This document shows positions 17,947 to 26,325 of a stretch of DNA of 34,339 nt, in pieces. The DNA is taken from NCBI GenBank assembly GCA_029098105.1, contig JAQXNR010000105.1, positions 1 through 34,339 of the forward strand. Direction: 5' to 3'. Source of the stretch: Lachnospiraceae bacterium (GTDB taxonomy: Bacteria > Bacillota > Clostridia > Lachnospirales > Lachnospiraceae). The position numbers and the translations under genes were made by a program. Numbering within the stretch: position 1 is the first letter of the stretch; each line of letters starts with the position of its first letter. Below the pieces are notes generated by a model. The model made no database searches, was not told the origin of the DNA, and saw only the letters and a list, made by a program, of their open reading frames with translations.

Positions 17947-20022
17947 ATGACAGATGAGAGAACGAAGAAACGACCAAGGAAGATACGACGGGTAAAAAAA
18001 CAGATGTTAGGACATCTGTTTTTTGTCGTTGTTCTGTTTCTTGTAGGATTTGGGGTTGTAATTGCGAATCTGGTGCGGTACCAGATTAAGGATACTAAGG
18101 TATACCAGAAAAAGGTATTAAGCCAGCAGAAATATAGCAGTACTACCTTAAATTACCGAAGAGGAGATATATTGGACAGAAAAGGCTCCTACCTGGCAAC
18201 CAGTACAAAGATTTATAATCTGATTCTGGAACCAAAAAATATTATAAAGAGTGAGGATTATAAACAGAGTAAGGATACTACTTATAAGGATATTACGATA
18301 GCGGCGTTGTATAAATATTTTGCCTTCCAGCAGGGAGAGGTAGAGCGGATTCTCGAGGAAAAAGCGGATTCCTATTACTATATTGCCTTTAAGGATCTGA
18401 CTTATGATGAGGTGTCAGCCTACATGGATTATGTGAAAACAGAGGAAGGTGCCTGTGTCGTAGGTGTGTCTTTGGAAGAGAATTACGAAAGATCTTACCC
18501 GAATAAAACGGCGGCGTGTCAGTTGATTGGATATACCAGCAGTGGAAATGTAGGAAACTGGGGGATTGAACAGCAGTACAATGATGTCCTGAATGGAACC
18601 GAGGGCAGAAAATACAGTTATATGACCGATGGTGGGAGCATTGAAACGAAAGTACAAAAAGCTACAGACGGGAACTGTGTTGTGTCCACCATTGATTTGA
18701 ATATTCAGAATATTGTGGATAAACAGGTTTCTCGGTTTATGAACAGCGTTGGGGCGAAGAATGTGTCCGTTCTCGTCATGGATCCGAATAATGCAGAAGT
18801 TCTGGCAATGTCTAACAGTCATGTCTATGATTTGAATGACCCATATAATGAAAGTGCATTGACACAGATTTATAAGGAAGAAGAAATTGCAGCGATGACG
18901 GACAAGGAGAAACTGGATGCCTTGAGTGGAATATGGCGTAACTATATTATTAGTGATACTTATGAGCCGGGTTCTACCTTTAAACCCTTTACGATGAGTG
19001 CAGCACTGGAAGAAGGAGTCGTAAAAAATAAGGATACATTCTATTGTGGTGGGTCTTTAAGAGTAGGAGATTATGACATCCGCTGCCACAATACGGACGG
19101 AACGATTGACATTGAACATGCCATTGCCAAATCCTGCAATGTAAGTATGATGCAGATTAATGAGAAACTGGGAGCTGAGCGGTTTACCAGGTATCAGAGT
19201 ATTTTTGGTTTTGGACAGTATACCAACATTGACTTGCCGGGAGAATCTTCAGCAGAAGGATTGGTTTATACGTCAGACAAAATTGGGGCGACGGACCTTG
19301 CCACCAACTCTTTTGGACAGGGTTTTAACTGTACTATGATTCAGTTGTGTACCGGTTTTTGCTCTCTGATTAATGGTGGCAGTTATTATGAGCCTCATGT
19401 TGTGAAAGAAATCCGCAATGCCGAGGGCGGAACAGTGAAAACGATAGAAAAAAAACTGGTAAAGAAGACCGTTTCCAAATCGACGTCAAAACTGATTAAA
19501 AAATATATGCTTACAACAGTAAAAGAAGGAACGGGTACCGGATGTCAGATTGCCGGTTATGAGATTGGTGGTAAAACGGGAACTGCCGAGAAACTGCCCC
19601 GTAACAACGGTAAATATCTGTTGTCTTTTATTGGATTTGCGCCCTACGACAATCCTCAGATAGTCGTTTATGTAACGGTGGACGAAATTAACCTTTCTCC
19701 CCAGGACCAGACCAGTTATGCGGTTCATCTGGCACGGAAAATATTTAAAGAAGTTCTGCCCTATATGGGAATAGAGCAAAAGAAAGTGTCAGACAAGGAA
19801 GCAAGCAAGGAAATTGTAAATGTGAATGAAAACGGAACGGTAATACAAAATACAGAGAATGAAGCACAGAAATACTTAAATGAATCGGATGACGAGGAAG
19901 TGACGACAGAGGAACCGCAGGCAGACAGTACCAGTGCAGAGCCTCCGGCAGATAACACGCAGGATACGACCGGGACGGCAACGACACAGCAGGCTGAGAA
20001 TACGACTCAGGCAGCACAATAG
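17947..20022 (+). CDS. Class B penicillin-binding protein (FtsI/PbpB or SpoVD type), first of two
   Basis: This is a membrane-anchored peptidoglycan DD-transpeptidase that crosslinks glycan strands during septation or spore wall synthesis. The 691-residue protein has a basic N-terminus, one membrane anchor (about residues 22-42), a PBP dimerisation domain, then the transpeptidase domain with all three motifs: STFK with Ser343, SCN at 396-398 and KTG at 543-545. The last 75-80 residues are an acidic Thr/Gln/Glu-rich tail, and no PASTA domain is seen. The ribosome site AGGTGA overlaps the ftsL stop codon. By order, it matches pbpB of Bacillus, whose next gene is spoVD; that assignment is inference. 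Confidence 0.93.
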   Translation: MTDERTKKRPRKIRRVKKQMLGHLFFVVVLFLVGFGVVIANLVRYQIKDTKVYQKKVLSQQKYSSTTLNYRRGDILDRKGSYLATSTKIYNLILEPKNIIKSEDYKQSKDTTYKDITIAALYKYFAFQQGEVERILEEKADSYYYIAFKDLTYDEVSAYMDYVKTEEGACVVGVSLEENYERSYPNKTAACQLIGYTSSGNVGNWGIEQQYNDVLNGTEGRKYSYMTDGGSIETKVQKATDGNCVVSTIDLNIQNIVDKQVSRFMNSVGAKNVSVLVMDPNNAEVLAMSNSHVYDLNDPYNESALTQIYKEEEIAAMTDKEKLDALSGIWRNYIISDTYEPGSTFKPFTMSAALEEGVVKNKDTFYCGGSLRVGDYDIRCHNTDGTIDIEHAIAKSCNVSMMQINEKLGAERFTRYQSIFGFGQYTNIDLPGESSAEGLVYTSDKIGATDLATNSFGQGFNCTMIQLCTGFCSLINGGSYYEPHVVKEIRNAEGGTVKTIEKKLVKKTVSKSTSKLIKKYMLTTVKEGTGTGCQIAGYEIGGKTGTAEKLPRNNGKYLLSFIGFAPYDNPQIVVYVTVDEINLSPQDQTSYAVHLARKIFKEVLPYMGIEQKKVSDKEASKEIVNVNENGTVIQNTENEAQKYLNESDDEEVTTEEPQADSTSAEPPADNTQDTTGTATTQQAENTTQAAQ

Positions 20023-20077
20023 TGACATAACTTTTGAAAACGAATAATAAGATAGTAAAAAACAGATTGGTATTGTT

Positions 20078-21853
20078 ATGAATGGATACTATCTGCATCA
20101 CCGGAAAAAAGTAACAATCTGCATATTTGTGGTAGCCCTGGTAGCCTTTCTGTTGATTGTGAGACTGTTTTATATCATGGTGTTTCAGTCTTTGGAATAT
20201 GAGCAAAAAGCGGCGGACCTTCATGAGCGACAAAGAGAAATCAAAGCACCGCGGGGGAAAATATACGACAGAAATGGAGTGGAACTGGCGAGTAACCGTT
20301 CCGTATGTACCATTTCTGTCATCCATAACCAGATTACCGATTCCCAAAAGGTGATTTCGGTGCTGTCTGAATATCTGGACATTTCAGAAGAAGAAATTCG
20401 CAAAAAAGTAGAAAAAGTTTCTGTAAGGGAAAAAATAAAGAGCAATGTGGATAAGGAAGTGGCGGAAAAAATCCGGGCATATAAACTGGATGGCGTCATG
20501 ATTGATGAGGATTACAAACGATATTACCCATATGACAGTCTGGCGTCCAAGGTACTGGGTTTTACCGGCGCAGACAATCAGGGAATTGTGGGACTGGAAG
20601 TACAATATGAAAGTGTGCTGGCGGGGGAACCGGGATATATTCTCACATTGACCGATGCTTACGGACATCGGGTAAAAAACAGTGCGGAGAGCCGGCAGGA
20701 GGCTGTTGCGGGGGACAATTTAATCACTTCTCTGGACTTGAATATTCAAAAATATGCGGAGCAGGCTGCAGAAAAGGTTTGCAAGGAAAAAAATGCAAAA
20801 TCCGCTTCTGTTATTGTATGTAATCCCCAAAATGGGGAAATATATGCTTGTGTGAATGTGCCGGAATACCATTTGAACGATCCATACCAGTTAGGTGAAG
20901 ATGTAGACACTACGGGAATGAGTGCAGAAAAAAAACAGGAACTGGTAAATCAGATGTGGCGTAATACTACAGTAAATGATACGTATGAGCCAGGTTCCAC
21001 GTTTAAAATAGTAACTGCTACGGCAGCCTTAGAGGAAGGGGTAGTCAAGGTAGATGATACCTTTCAGTGTCCTGGATACAAAGTAGTGGAAGACAGGAGA
21101 ATCCGTTGTCATAAACGGGGAGGACATGGAACCGAAACCTTTCGGGAAGGGGTTATGAATTCCTGCAATCCGGTGTTTATGGAAGTGGGAGCCCGGGTAG
21201 GCGCCTCCAATATGTATAAATATTACAAGAGGCTGGGACTCTTTGAAAAAACAGGCATTGATTTGCCAGGGGAAGCCAACTCCATTATGCATAATTTAAA
21301 GGATGTAGGAGCGGTGGAACTGGCGACCATGTCTTTTGGCCAGTCCTTTCAGATTACTCCGTTTCAATTGATTCGGGCAGTCTCTGCCGTAGTCAATGGA
21401 GGTACACTGGTAACGCCTCATTTTGGGGTGGCAGTGGAGGACAGTGAGACAGGAGAACAGAAAAGAATTTCATATAATACGAAAACCGGAGCGGTGAGTC
21501 AACAGACTTCACAGACGATGCGGGAACTTCTGGAAGCAGTAGTATCGGAAGGTTCGGGAAGAAATGCCAAGGTGTCAGGATATGCAATTGGCGGAAAAAC
21601 AGCAACCAGCGAAAAACTGCCTCGAGGAAATGGAAAATATATTTCCTCTTTCTTAGGTTTTGCACCAACGGACAATCCGACCGTTATGGTCTTACTGCTC
21701 ATCAATGAACCAGAGGGAATCTATTATGGAGGAACCATCGCAGCTCCGGTGGTAGGAGATTTGTTGAAAAACATTATGCCTTATTTAGGAATAGAAAAAA
21801 CGAGACCAGAGGAGGAAGATACGAAGGAGACGATATATTATATAACAGATTAA
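20078..21853 (+). CDS. Class B penicillin-binding protein, second of two (SpoVD position), KTA variant
   Basis: A second class B transpeptidase of 591 residues, with one membrane anchor (about 12-34), a dimerisation domain beginning around APRGKIYDRNG, and the catalytic domain. Motif 1 is STFK with Ser307; motif 2 is SCN at 362-364; motif 3 reads KTA at 507-509 instead of the usual KTG, followed by TSEKLPRG. It is clearly paralogous to its upstream neighbour but lacks the long acidic tail. The start has only a weak ribosome site. Its place matches spoVD in Bacillus, a sporulation cortex PBP, but the sequence alone does not settle vegetative versus sporulation use. The alanine may be ordinary in clostridial relatives. 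Confidence 0.92.
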   Translation: MNGYYLHHRKKVTICIFVVALVAFLLIVRLFYIMVFQSLEYEQKAADLHERQREIKAPRGKIYDRNGVELASNRSVCTISVIHNQITDSQKVISVLSEYLDISEEEIRKKVEKVSVREKIKSNVDKEVAEKIRAYKLDGVMIDEDYKRYYPYDSLASKVLGFTGADNQGIVGLEVQYESVLAGEPGYILTLTDAYGHRVKNSAESRQEAVAGDNLITSLDLNIQKYAEQAAEKVCKEKNAKSASVIVCNPQNGEIYACVNVPEYHLNDPYQLGEDVDTTGMSAEKKQELVNQMWRNTTVNDTYEPGSTFKIVTATAALEEGVVKVDDTFQCPGYKVVEDRRIRCHKRGGHGTETFREGVMNSCNPVFMEVGARVGASNMYKYYKRLGLFEKTGIDLPGEANSIMHNLKDVGAVELATMSFGQSFQITPFQLIRAVSAVVNGGTLVTPHFGVAVEDSETGEQKRISYNTKTGAVSQQTSQTMRELLEAVVSEGSGRNAKVSGYAIGGKTATSEKLPRGNGKYISSFLGFAPTDNPTVMVLLLINEPEGIYYGGTIAAPVVGDLLKNIMPYLGIEKTRPEEEDTKETIYYITD

Positions 21854-21869
21854 ACTTAAGATGCTTTAC

Positions 21870-21898
21870 TTGATAATTCATGGTAAAAGCATTATACT
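21870..21898 (+). promoter_or_regulatory. Internal sigma-A-type promoter before mraY
   Basis: TTGATA at 21870-21875, a 17-nt spacer and TATACT at 21893-21898. This is close to consensus in a 105-bp gap between the second PBP and mraY. The leader also contains TGGCAT/ATGCCA arms at 21903-21908 and 21932-21937. It would let mraY, murD, ftsW and divIB be expressed independently of mraZ. Confidence 0.65.
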
Positions 21899-21958
21899 AA
21901 GATGGCATACCACAATGGTTCTAATAGGGAAATGCCAGATAAATAATGAGGTGCCCTT

Positions 21959-22915
21959 ATGGATATTCAATATGAAACCTTGATGCCGGTAGTGATTACC
22001 TTTGGGGTCAGCGTAGTGCTGTGCCCCATTGTAATTCCTTTTCTGAAAAAACTGAAATTTGGACAGTTTGTACGGGAGGAAGGACCGGAGACACACCTGA
22101 AGAAATCTGGAACCCCCACAATGGGAGGATTAATTATACTTGCCAGCGTTATTCTGGTGTCTGTATTTTACATGCAATCCTACCCGGGAATTGTACCAAT
22201 TCTATTTGTAACATTGGGGTTTGGACTGATTGGATTTATGGACGACTACATCAAAGTAGTTATGAAACGTTCTCTGGGGCTACGGGCATGGCAGAAAATG
22301 CTGGGACAGATGGTGGTAACACTGGTGTTTGCATACTATATGACCCGCTACCAGGAGGACCTTACGATGCTGATTCCCTTTTCTGGTGGAAAGTATCTGG
22401 ATTTGGGTCAGTGGTACATTCCGGCGCTGTTTTTCATCGTGTTGGGTACGGTAAATGGCGCCAATTTTACAGACGGTCTGGATGGACTGGCATCTAGTGT
22501 GACGATGCTGATTGCCACTTATTTTACGGTGGCGGCGATTGCCTTGCATTCCGGCATTGAGCCGGTTACCTGTGCGGTTGTGGGAGCGCTTTTGGGTTTC
22601 CTTGTTTATAATGTATACCCGGCGCGGGTATTCATGGGGGATACCGGGTCTCTGGCCCTGGGCGGCTTTGTGGCGGCAACCGCATTTATTTTGAAACTGC
22701 CGCTGTTTATACCAATTGTGGCGTTTATTTATTTGATTGAGGTCACATCTGTGATTGTGCAGGTGGTATACTTTAAAATGACGGGCAGGAGGATTTTGAA
22801 AATGGCACCGCTGCATCATCATTTTGAGTTGAGTGGATGGCCGGAGACCAAGGTTGTGTCTATTTTTTCAATTATTACTGCAATTTTGTGTCTGATTGGT
22901 CTTTTGGCAATATAA
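21959..22915 (+). CDS. mraY: Phospho-N-acetylmuramoyl-pentapeptide transferase MraY
   Basis: MraY makes lipid I by transferring phospho-MurNAc-pentapeptide from UDP to undecaprenyl phosphate in the cytoplasmic membrane. The 318-residue polytopic protein has the conserved aspartates of MDDYIK (D95, D96), NFTDGLDGL (from N169), VFMGDTGSLALGG, and the terminal HHHFE motif (His286-288) that shapes the active site. Family length is about 320. TGAGGTG lies just upstream of the ATG. murE, which precedes mraY in Bacillus, is not present here, so this gene follows the PBP directly. Confidence 0.98.
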   Translation: MDIQYETLMPVVITFGVSVVLCPIVIPFLKKLKFGQFVREEGPETHLKKSGTPTMGGLIILASVILVSVFYMQSYPGIVPILFVTLGFGLIGFMDDYIKVVMKRSLGLRAWQKMLGQMVVTLVFAYYMTRYQEDLTMLIPFSGGKYLDLGQWYIPALFFIVLGTVNGANFTDGLDGLASSVTMLIATYFTVAAIALHSGIEPVTCAVVGALLGFLVYNVYPARVFMGDTGSLALGGFVAATAFILKLPLFIPIVAFIYLIEVTSVIVQVVYFKMTGRRILKMAPLHHHFELSGWPETKVVSIFSIITAILCLIGLLAI

Positions 22916-22939
22916 AATAATATTTGGAGGATACATGGG

Positions 22940-24304
22940 ATGAATTTAACGGGTAAAAAAGTACTGGTTGCCGGAACCGGCAAAAGTGGAATTGCAGCTG
23001 CCAGATTATTGTTGGCAAGCGGCGTGGATGTGGTACTGTTTGATGAAAATGAAACATGCGATGCCCAGAAGGTACGCTCTGTATTAGGGGAGAAGGACAA
23101 TGTGGAAGTGGTAATCGGAGCGTTGCCGGACTGTGTGGTAGAGCAGGTGGCATGTATGGTTATCAGTCCGGGCATTTCTATTGAAGCCCCATTTACTGCA
23201 GCTTTTCGCAATCGCAATATTCCCATTTGGAGTGAGGTGGAACTGGCATACCGTTTTGGGAAAGGGCGGCTTTGTGCAATTACGGGAACGAACGGGAAAA
23301 CGACCACGACGACGCTGGTTGGCGAGATTTTAAAGGCGTATTACGATAGCGTGTTTGTGGTGGGAAATATTGGTACACCCTATACAGAAGTGGCATTGAA
23401 AATGCAGGAAGACAGTGTGACAGTAGCGGAAATTAGCAGTTTTCAACTGGAAAGCATTGTAGATTTTCATCCCCAGGTGAGTGCTGTTTTAAACGTTACA
23501 CCGGACCATTTAAACCGGCATCACACAATGGAAATCTATGCGGATACCAAGATGGAGATTGCTACTAACCAGACCAGTGATGAGGTCTGTGTTTTGAATT
23601 ACGATGATGGGATTACCCGTTCCATGGCAGATAAAATCCGGGCAAAAGCAGTGTTTTTCAGTCGGACGGAGGAACTGGAGAATGGGTTCTGCCTGAAAGA
23701 ACAGAGTATTGTCCGCATGGAACATGGAACTGTGGCAGACACGGTTTGTCAGTTGCAGGAATTGAAACTGCTGGGCAGCCATAATATTGAGAATGTCATG
23801 GCTGGGGCCGCGGTTGCATATTATATGGGAGTGCCCATGGAAGTCATACATAATACGGTGACACAATTTACTGCAGTAGAACATCGGATTGAATATGTGG
23901 ACACCATTCAGGGCGTGGACTACTATAATGATTCGAAGGGAACGAACCCGGATGCAGCCATTAAAGGAATACAGGCAATGGTGAAACCTACGTTGTTGAT
24001 TGGCGGAGGGTACGACAAAGGCGTTGCTTTTGACGATTGGATTCAATCTTTTGATGGTAAAGTGCGCAAATTGGTGTTGCTGGGTAAAACAGCAGAATTG
24101 ATTGCCGATACGGCGCGAAAATATGGCTTTGAGGATATTATTTTTGTAAAGGATTTGCGTGAAGCTGTCCAGGTCTGCGCAGAGCAGTCGAAGGAGGGCG
24201 AGGCGGTATTGCTTTCACCGGCATGTGCCAGCTGGGATATGTTTGACAGTTATGAACAGCGGGGAGAACTCTTTAAAGAGTATGTAAAAGCATTAAAGGA
24301 GTGA
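22940..24304 (+). CDS. murD: UDP-N-acetylmuramoyl-L-alanine--D-glutamate ligase MurD
   Basis: MurD is the cytoplasmic ATP-dependent ligase adding D-glutamate to UDP-MurNAc-L-Ala. The 454-residue product shows a Rossmann N-terminal domain with GTGKSGIAA, the ATP-binding TGTNGKTTTT (from residue 115), SSFQLE, NVTPDHLNRH, EHRIEYV, NDSKGTNPDA, the glycine motif GGGYDKG and the C-terminal SPACASWDMFDSYEQRG, a MurD-specific block. GGAGG lies 9 nt before ATG 22940; a nearby ATG at 22935 is out of frame. It follows mraY by 24 nt and is almost joined to ftsW. Confidence 0.98.
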   Translation: MNLTGKKVLVAGTGKSGIAAARLLLASGVDVVLFDENETCDAQKVRSVLGEKDNVEVVIGALPDCVVEQVACMVISPGISIEAPFTAAFRNRNIPIWSEVELAYRFGKGRLCAITGTNGKTTTTTLVGEILKAYYDSVFVVGNIGTPYTEVALKMQEDSVTVAEISSFQLESIVDFHPQVSAVLNVTPDHLNRHHTMEIYADTKMEIATNQTSDEVCVLNYDDGITRSMADKIRAKAVFFSRTEELENGFCLKEQSIVRMEHGTVADTVCQLQELKLLGSHNIENVMAGAAVAYYMGVPMEVIHNTVTQFTAVEHRIEYVDTIQGVDYYNDSKGTNPDAAIKGIQAMVKPTLLIGGGYDKGVAFDDWIQSFDGKVRKLVLLGKTAELIADTARKYGFEDIIFVKDLREAVQVCAEQSKEGEAVLLSPACASWDMFDSYEQRGELFKEYVKALKE

Positions 24305-24311
24305 TGGAGTC

Positions 24312-25448
24312 ATGGCGGAGACTGCAGTTGCCAGTCGTCAGGGCAAAACGAGGAGAGCGCGGACAAAGCGCCGTGGGAAGATTGATTATACGCTATTTAT
24401 AGTCATTCTCATACTGCTTGTGTTTGGTCTGGTCATGGTGTATAGTACCAGTTATTATACAGCGAATTTAAAATATGACAGTCCTGCCTATTGGCTGAAG
24501 CGGCAGACTGTCTTTGCGGGAATCGGTATTATGGGAATGCTGCTGATTTCCCGGTTTGACTACCACTGGTGGAGAAATAAGTCCTGGATACTGTTTTTGA
24601 TTGTACATTTGATGTTATTTTATGTATTGCTGTTTGGAGAGGTAATCAATGGCGCGAAGCGGTGGATTTATATTGGACCGTTGAGTATACAGCCTTCGGA
24701 GATTGCAAAATTGTCATTGATTCTGAGTTTTGCCAGACTGCTGGACATCAATGCGAACCGGATTGGAAAGGTAAAGAATATGATATTTACCTGTCTGTGG
24801 ATTCTTCCGGTAATCGCTCTTGTCGGTATTGAGAATTTCAGTACGGCGATTATACTTGTGGGAATTGCCGGAGTGATGCTTTTTGTAGCAGCACCGAGGT
24901 TGAAACCAATACTGGTGGCGGTGGCAGTTGCCGGAGTTATGGTAGTGATTTTGTTTTCCCTCAAGGGATACCGTGGCGAGCGTTTTTCAACCTGGCTGGA
25001 TCCGACTTCCAGTGACAAGGGATATCAGACGGTACAGTCTTTATATGCGATTGGTTCCGGCGGGCTGACGGGAAAGGGACTAGGTCAGAGTTTGCAGAAA
25101 CTGGGATTTATTCCTGAGGCACACAACGATATGATTTTCTCGATTGTATGTGAGGAACTGGGCTTCATCGGTGCCATCGGTGTGATTGCTCTGTTTGTTG
25201 TGCTTTTGTTCCGGTTGTACCGGATTGTAGTCAACGCGGCGGATTTATATGGAGCGTTGATTGTGGTGGGCGTACTTGCCCACATCGGTCTGCAGGTGCT
25301 GGTCAATGTGGCGGTAGTTACCAATACGATACCGAATACGGGTGTACCACTTCCGTTTATTTCCTATGGTGGTACTTCAGTCTGCTTCCTTCTGGCAGAA
25401 CTGGGCATTGTTTTGTCGGTGGCGAGAACAGTACAAAGGGAGAAATAG
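24312..25448 (+). CDS. ftsW: SEDS-family lipid II polymerase FtsW (or SpoVE)
   Basis: SEDS proteins are integral membrane peptidoglycan glycosyltransferases that work with a class B PBP. The 378-residue protein has a basic N-terminus, about ten hydrophobic segments, GAKRWIYIGPLSIQPSE, the loop EAHNDMIFSIVCEELG whose Asp273 matches the essential SEDS aspartate, and the C-terminal PFISYGGTS motif. It begins 7 nt after murD with GATGGAG as ribosome site. In Bacillus this position is taken by spoVE, with ftsW elsewhere; clostridia often use one gene for both jobs. Its presence near two class B PBPs suggests they are its partners. Confidence 0.93.
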   Translation: MAETAVASRQGKTRRARTKRRGKIDYTLFIVILILLVFGLVMVYSTSYYTANLKYDSPAYWLKRQTVFAGIGIMGMLLISRFDYHWWRNKSWILFLIVHLMLFYVLLFGEVINGAKRWIYIGPLSIQPSEIAKLSLILSFARLLDINANRIGKVKNMIFTCLWILPVIALVGIENFSTAIILVGIAGVMLFVAAPRLKPILVAVAVAGVMVVILFSLKGYRGERFSTWLDPTSSDKGYQTVQSLYAIGSGGLTGKGLGQSLQKLGFIPEAHNDMIFSIVCEELGFIGAIGVIALFVVLLFRLYRIVVNAADLYGALIVVGVLAHIGLQVLVNVAVVTNTIPNTGVPLPFISYGGTSVCFLLAELGIVLSVARTVQREK

Positions 25449-25449
25449 A

Positions 25450-26196
25450 ATGGACAAAAACGATTTTGTGGTAATTGAATCTGCTCCGAAAAAAAGAAAT
25501 AAGGGGCTGATTGCGGCGGTCATCCTGCTCCTGGTGGCAGCAGGGATACTTCTTGTATTTACCCAGTTTAAAATTACTAAAATAGAAATTACAGGAAATG
25601 AACATTATTCCAAACAGGAAATGCAGAAAGAACTGAAAAAGTCTGGTTATATTAACAACAGCCTGTTGTATACACTGAAGTGTAAAGTGCGTTCCCCGGA
25701 GAATATTCCTTTTGTGGAAAGTCTGGATGTGGATTATGTAGACCGCCACACCGTTGCGGTTACCATATATGAGAAGACGATGGCGGGCTGTATTGAAAAT
25801 ATGGAAGCGTACATGTATTTCGACAAGGATGGCATCGTATTGGAGAGCAGTTCCAAAAAGTTTTCGGACGTTCCACTCATAAAAGGACTGGAATTCGATA
25901 GTGTAGTTTTAAATGAAAAATTGCCATTTAAGGACAAGGAGACGGTAAAGCAGATTTTGAATCTCACCCAGTTGATTCGAAAATACAAACTGGTAATTGA
26001 TTCCATCAAGTTTGAGGGAGACAGTGTATATCTGTATTACCAGAAAATTGAGATTGCTCTTGGGGACCCGGGAGACGTGGATGAAAAAATGGCAGAACTG
26101 CCCAACATGCTGGAAAAAGCGGATGGGCTTGCTGGGACACTGCACATGGAGAACTTTACAGTGAGTTCTGGCGTTGCTACATTTGACCCCAAATAA
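25450..26196 (+). CDS. ftsQ: Cell-division protein DivIB/FtsQ
   Basis: This 248-residue bitopic protein has a short charged cytoplasmic N-terminus, one membrane segment (about 20-38), then a POTRA-like domain beginning FKITKIEITGN, which is the family hallmark, and a beta domain. DivIB/FtsQ joins FtsL and DivIC in the divisome and regulates septal wall synthesis. I chose ATG 25450, one base after the ftsW stop and preceded by AAAGGGAG; an in-frame start at 25342 would lie inside ftsW and add non-family sequence. murG and murB, which lie near here in Bacillus, are missing. Confidence 0.9.
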   Translation: MDKNDFVVIESAPKKRNKGLIAAVILLLVAAGILLVFTQFKITKIEITGNEHYSKQEMQKELKKSGYINNSLLYTLKCKVRSPENIPFVESLDVDYVDRHTVAVTIYEKTMAGCIENMEAYMYFDKDGIVLESSSKKFSDVPLIKGLEFDSVVLNEKLPFKDKETVKQILNLTQLIRKYKLVIDSIKFEGDSVYLYYQKIEIALGDPGDVDEKMAELPNMLEKADGLAGTLHMENFTVSSGVATFDPK

Positions 26197-26206
26197 TGCA
26201 AAAGGT

Positions 26207-26244
26207 CTTAAAAATGAAAGTTTTCTATGAGTAATTTCATTTAA
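26207..26244 (+). repeat. Inverted repeat upstream of the ftsZ promoter
   Basis: AAATGAAA (26212-26219) and TTTCATTT (26235-26242) are perfect complements across 15 nt, and the outer CTTA/TAAG bases extend the dyad with a small bulge. No T-run follows, so it is not a normal terminator. It ends just before the -35 of ftsZ and may be an operator. Confidence 0.45.
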
Positions 26245-26247
26245 GGG

Positions 26248-26276
26248 TTGATTATTTTTGCAAAAAATACTATTAT
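26248..26276 (+). promoter_or_regulatory. Sigma-A-type promoter for ftsZ
   Basis: TTGATT at 26248-26253, a 17-nt spacer and TATTAT at 26271-26276. It lies in the gap between divIB and ftsZ, about 50 bp before the TTG start. The same TTG at 26248 could be misread as an ftsZ start codon. Confidence 0.6.
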
Positions 26277-26310
26277 ATTAAGTGATTATATCTCGGAGTA
26301 TGAGAGAAAT

Positions 26311-26318
26311 AAAGGAGG
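26311..26318 (+). promoter_or_regulatory. Strong ribosome binding site that fixes the ftsZ TTG start
   Basis: AAAGGAGG lies 7 nt before TTG at 26326. The encoded protein then begins (M)FEIKPNEDQ, a typical FtsZ beginning, whereas the upstream in-frame extension has no family resemblance. Confidence 0.8.
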
Positions 26319-26325
26319 AAGAACC

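Noticed and set aside
25342-25449. A 36-residue longer DivIB starting inside ftsW.
   Set aside because: The added residues are the out-of-frame copy of the FtsW C-terminus; ATG 25450 follows the stop directly with a ribosome site.
26248-26325. A longer FtsZ N-terminus starting at TTG 26248.
   Set aside because: That TTG forms the -35 of a well-spaced promoter, the extension is not FtsZ-like, and AAAGGAGG fixes the start at 26326.
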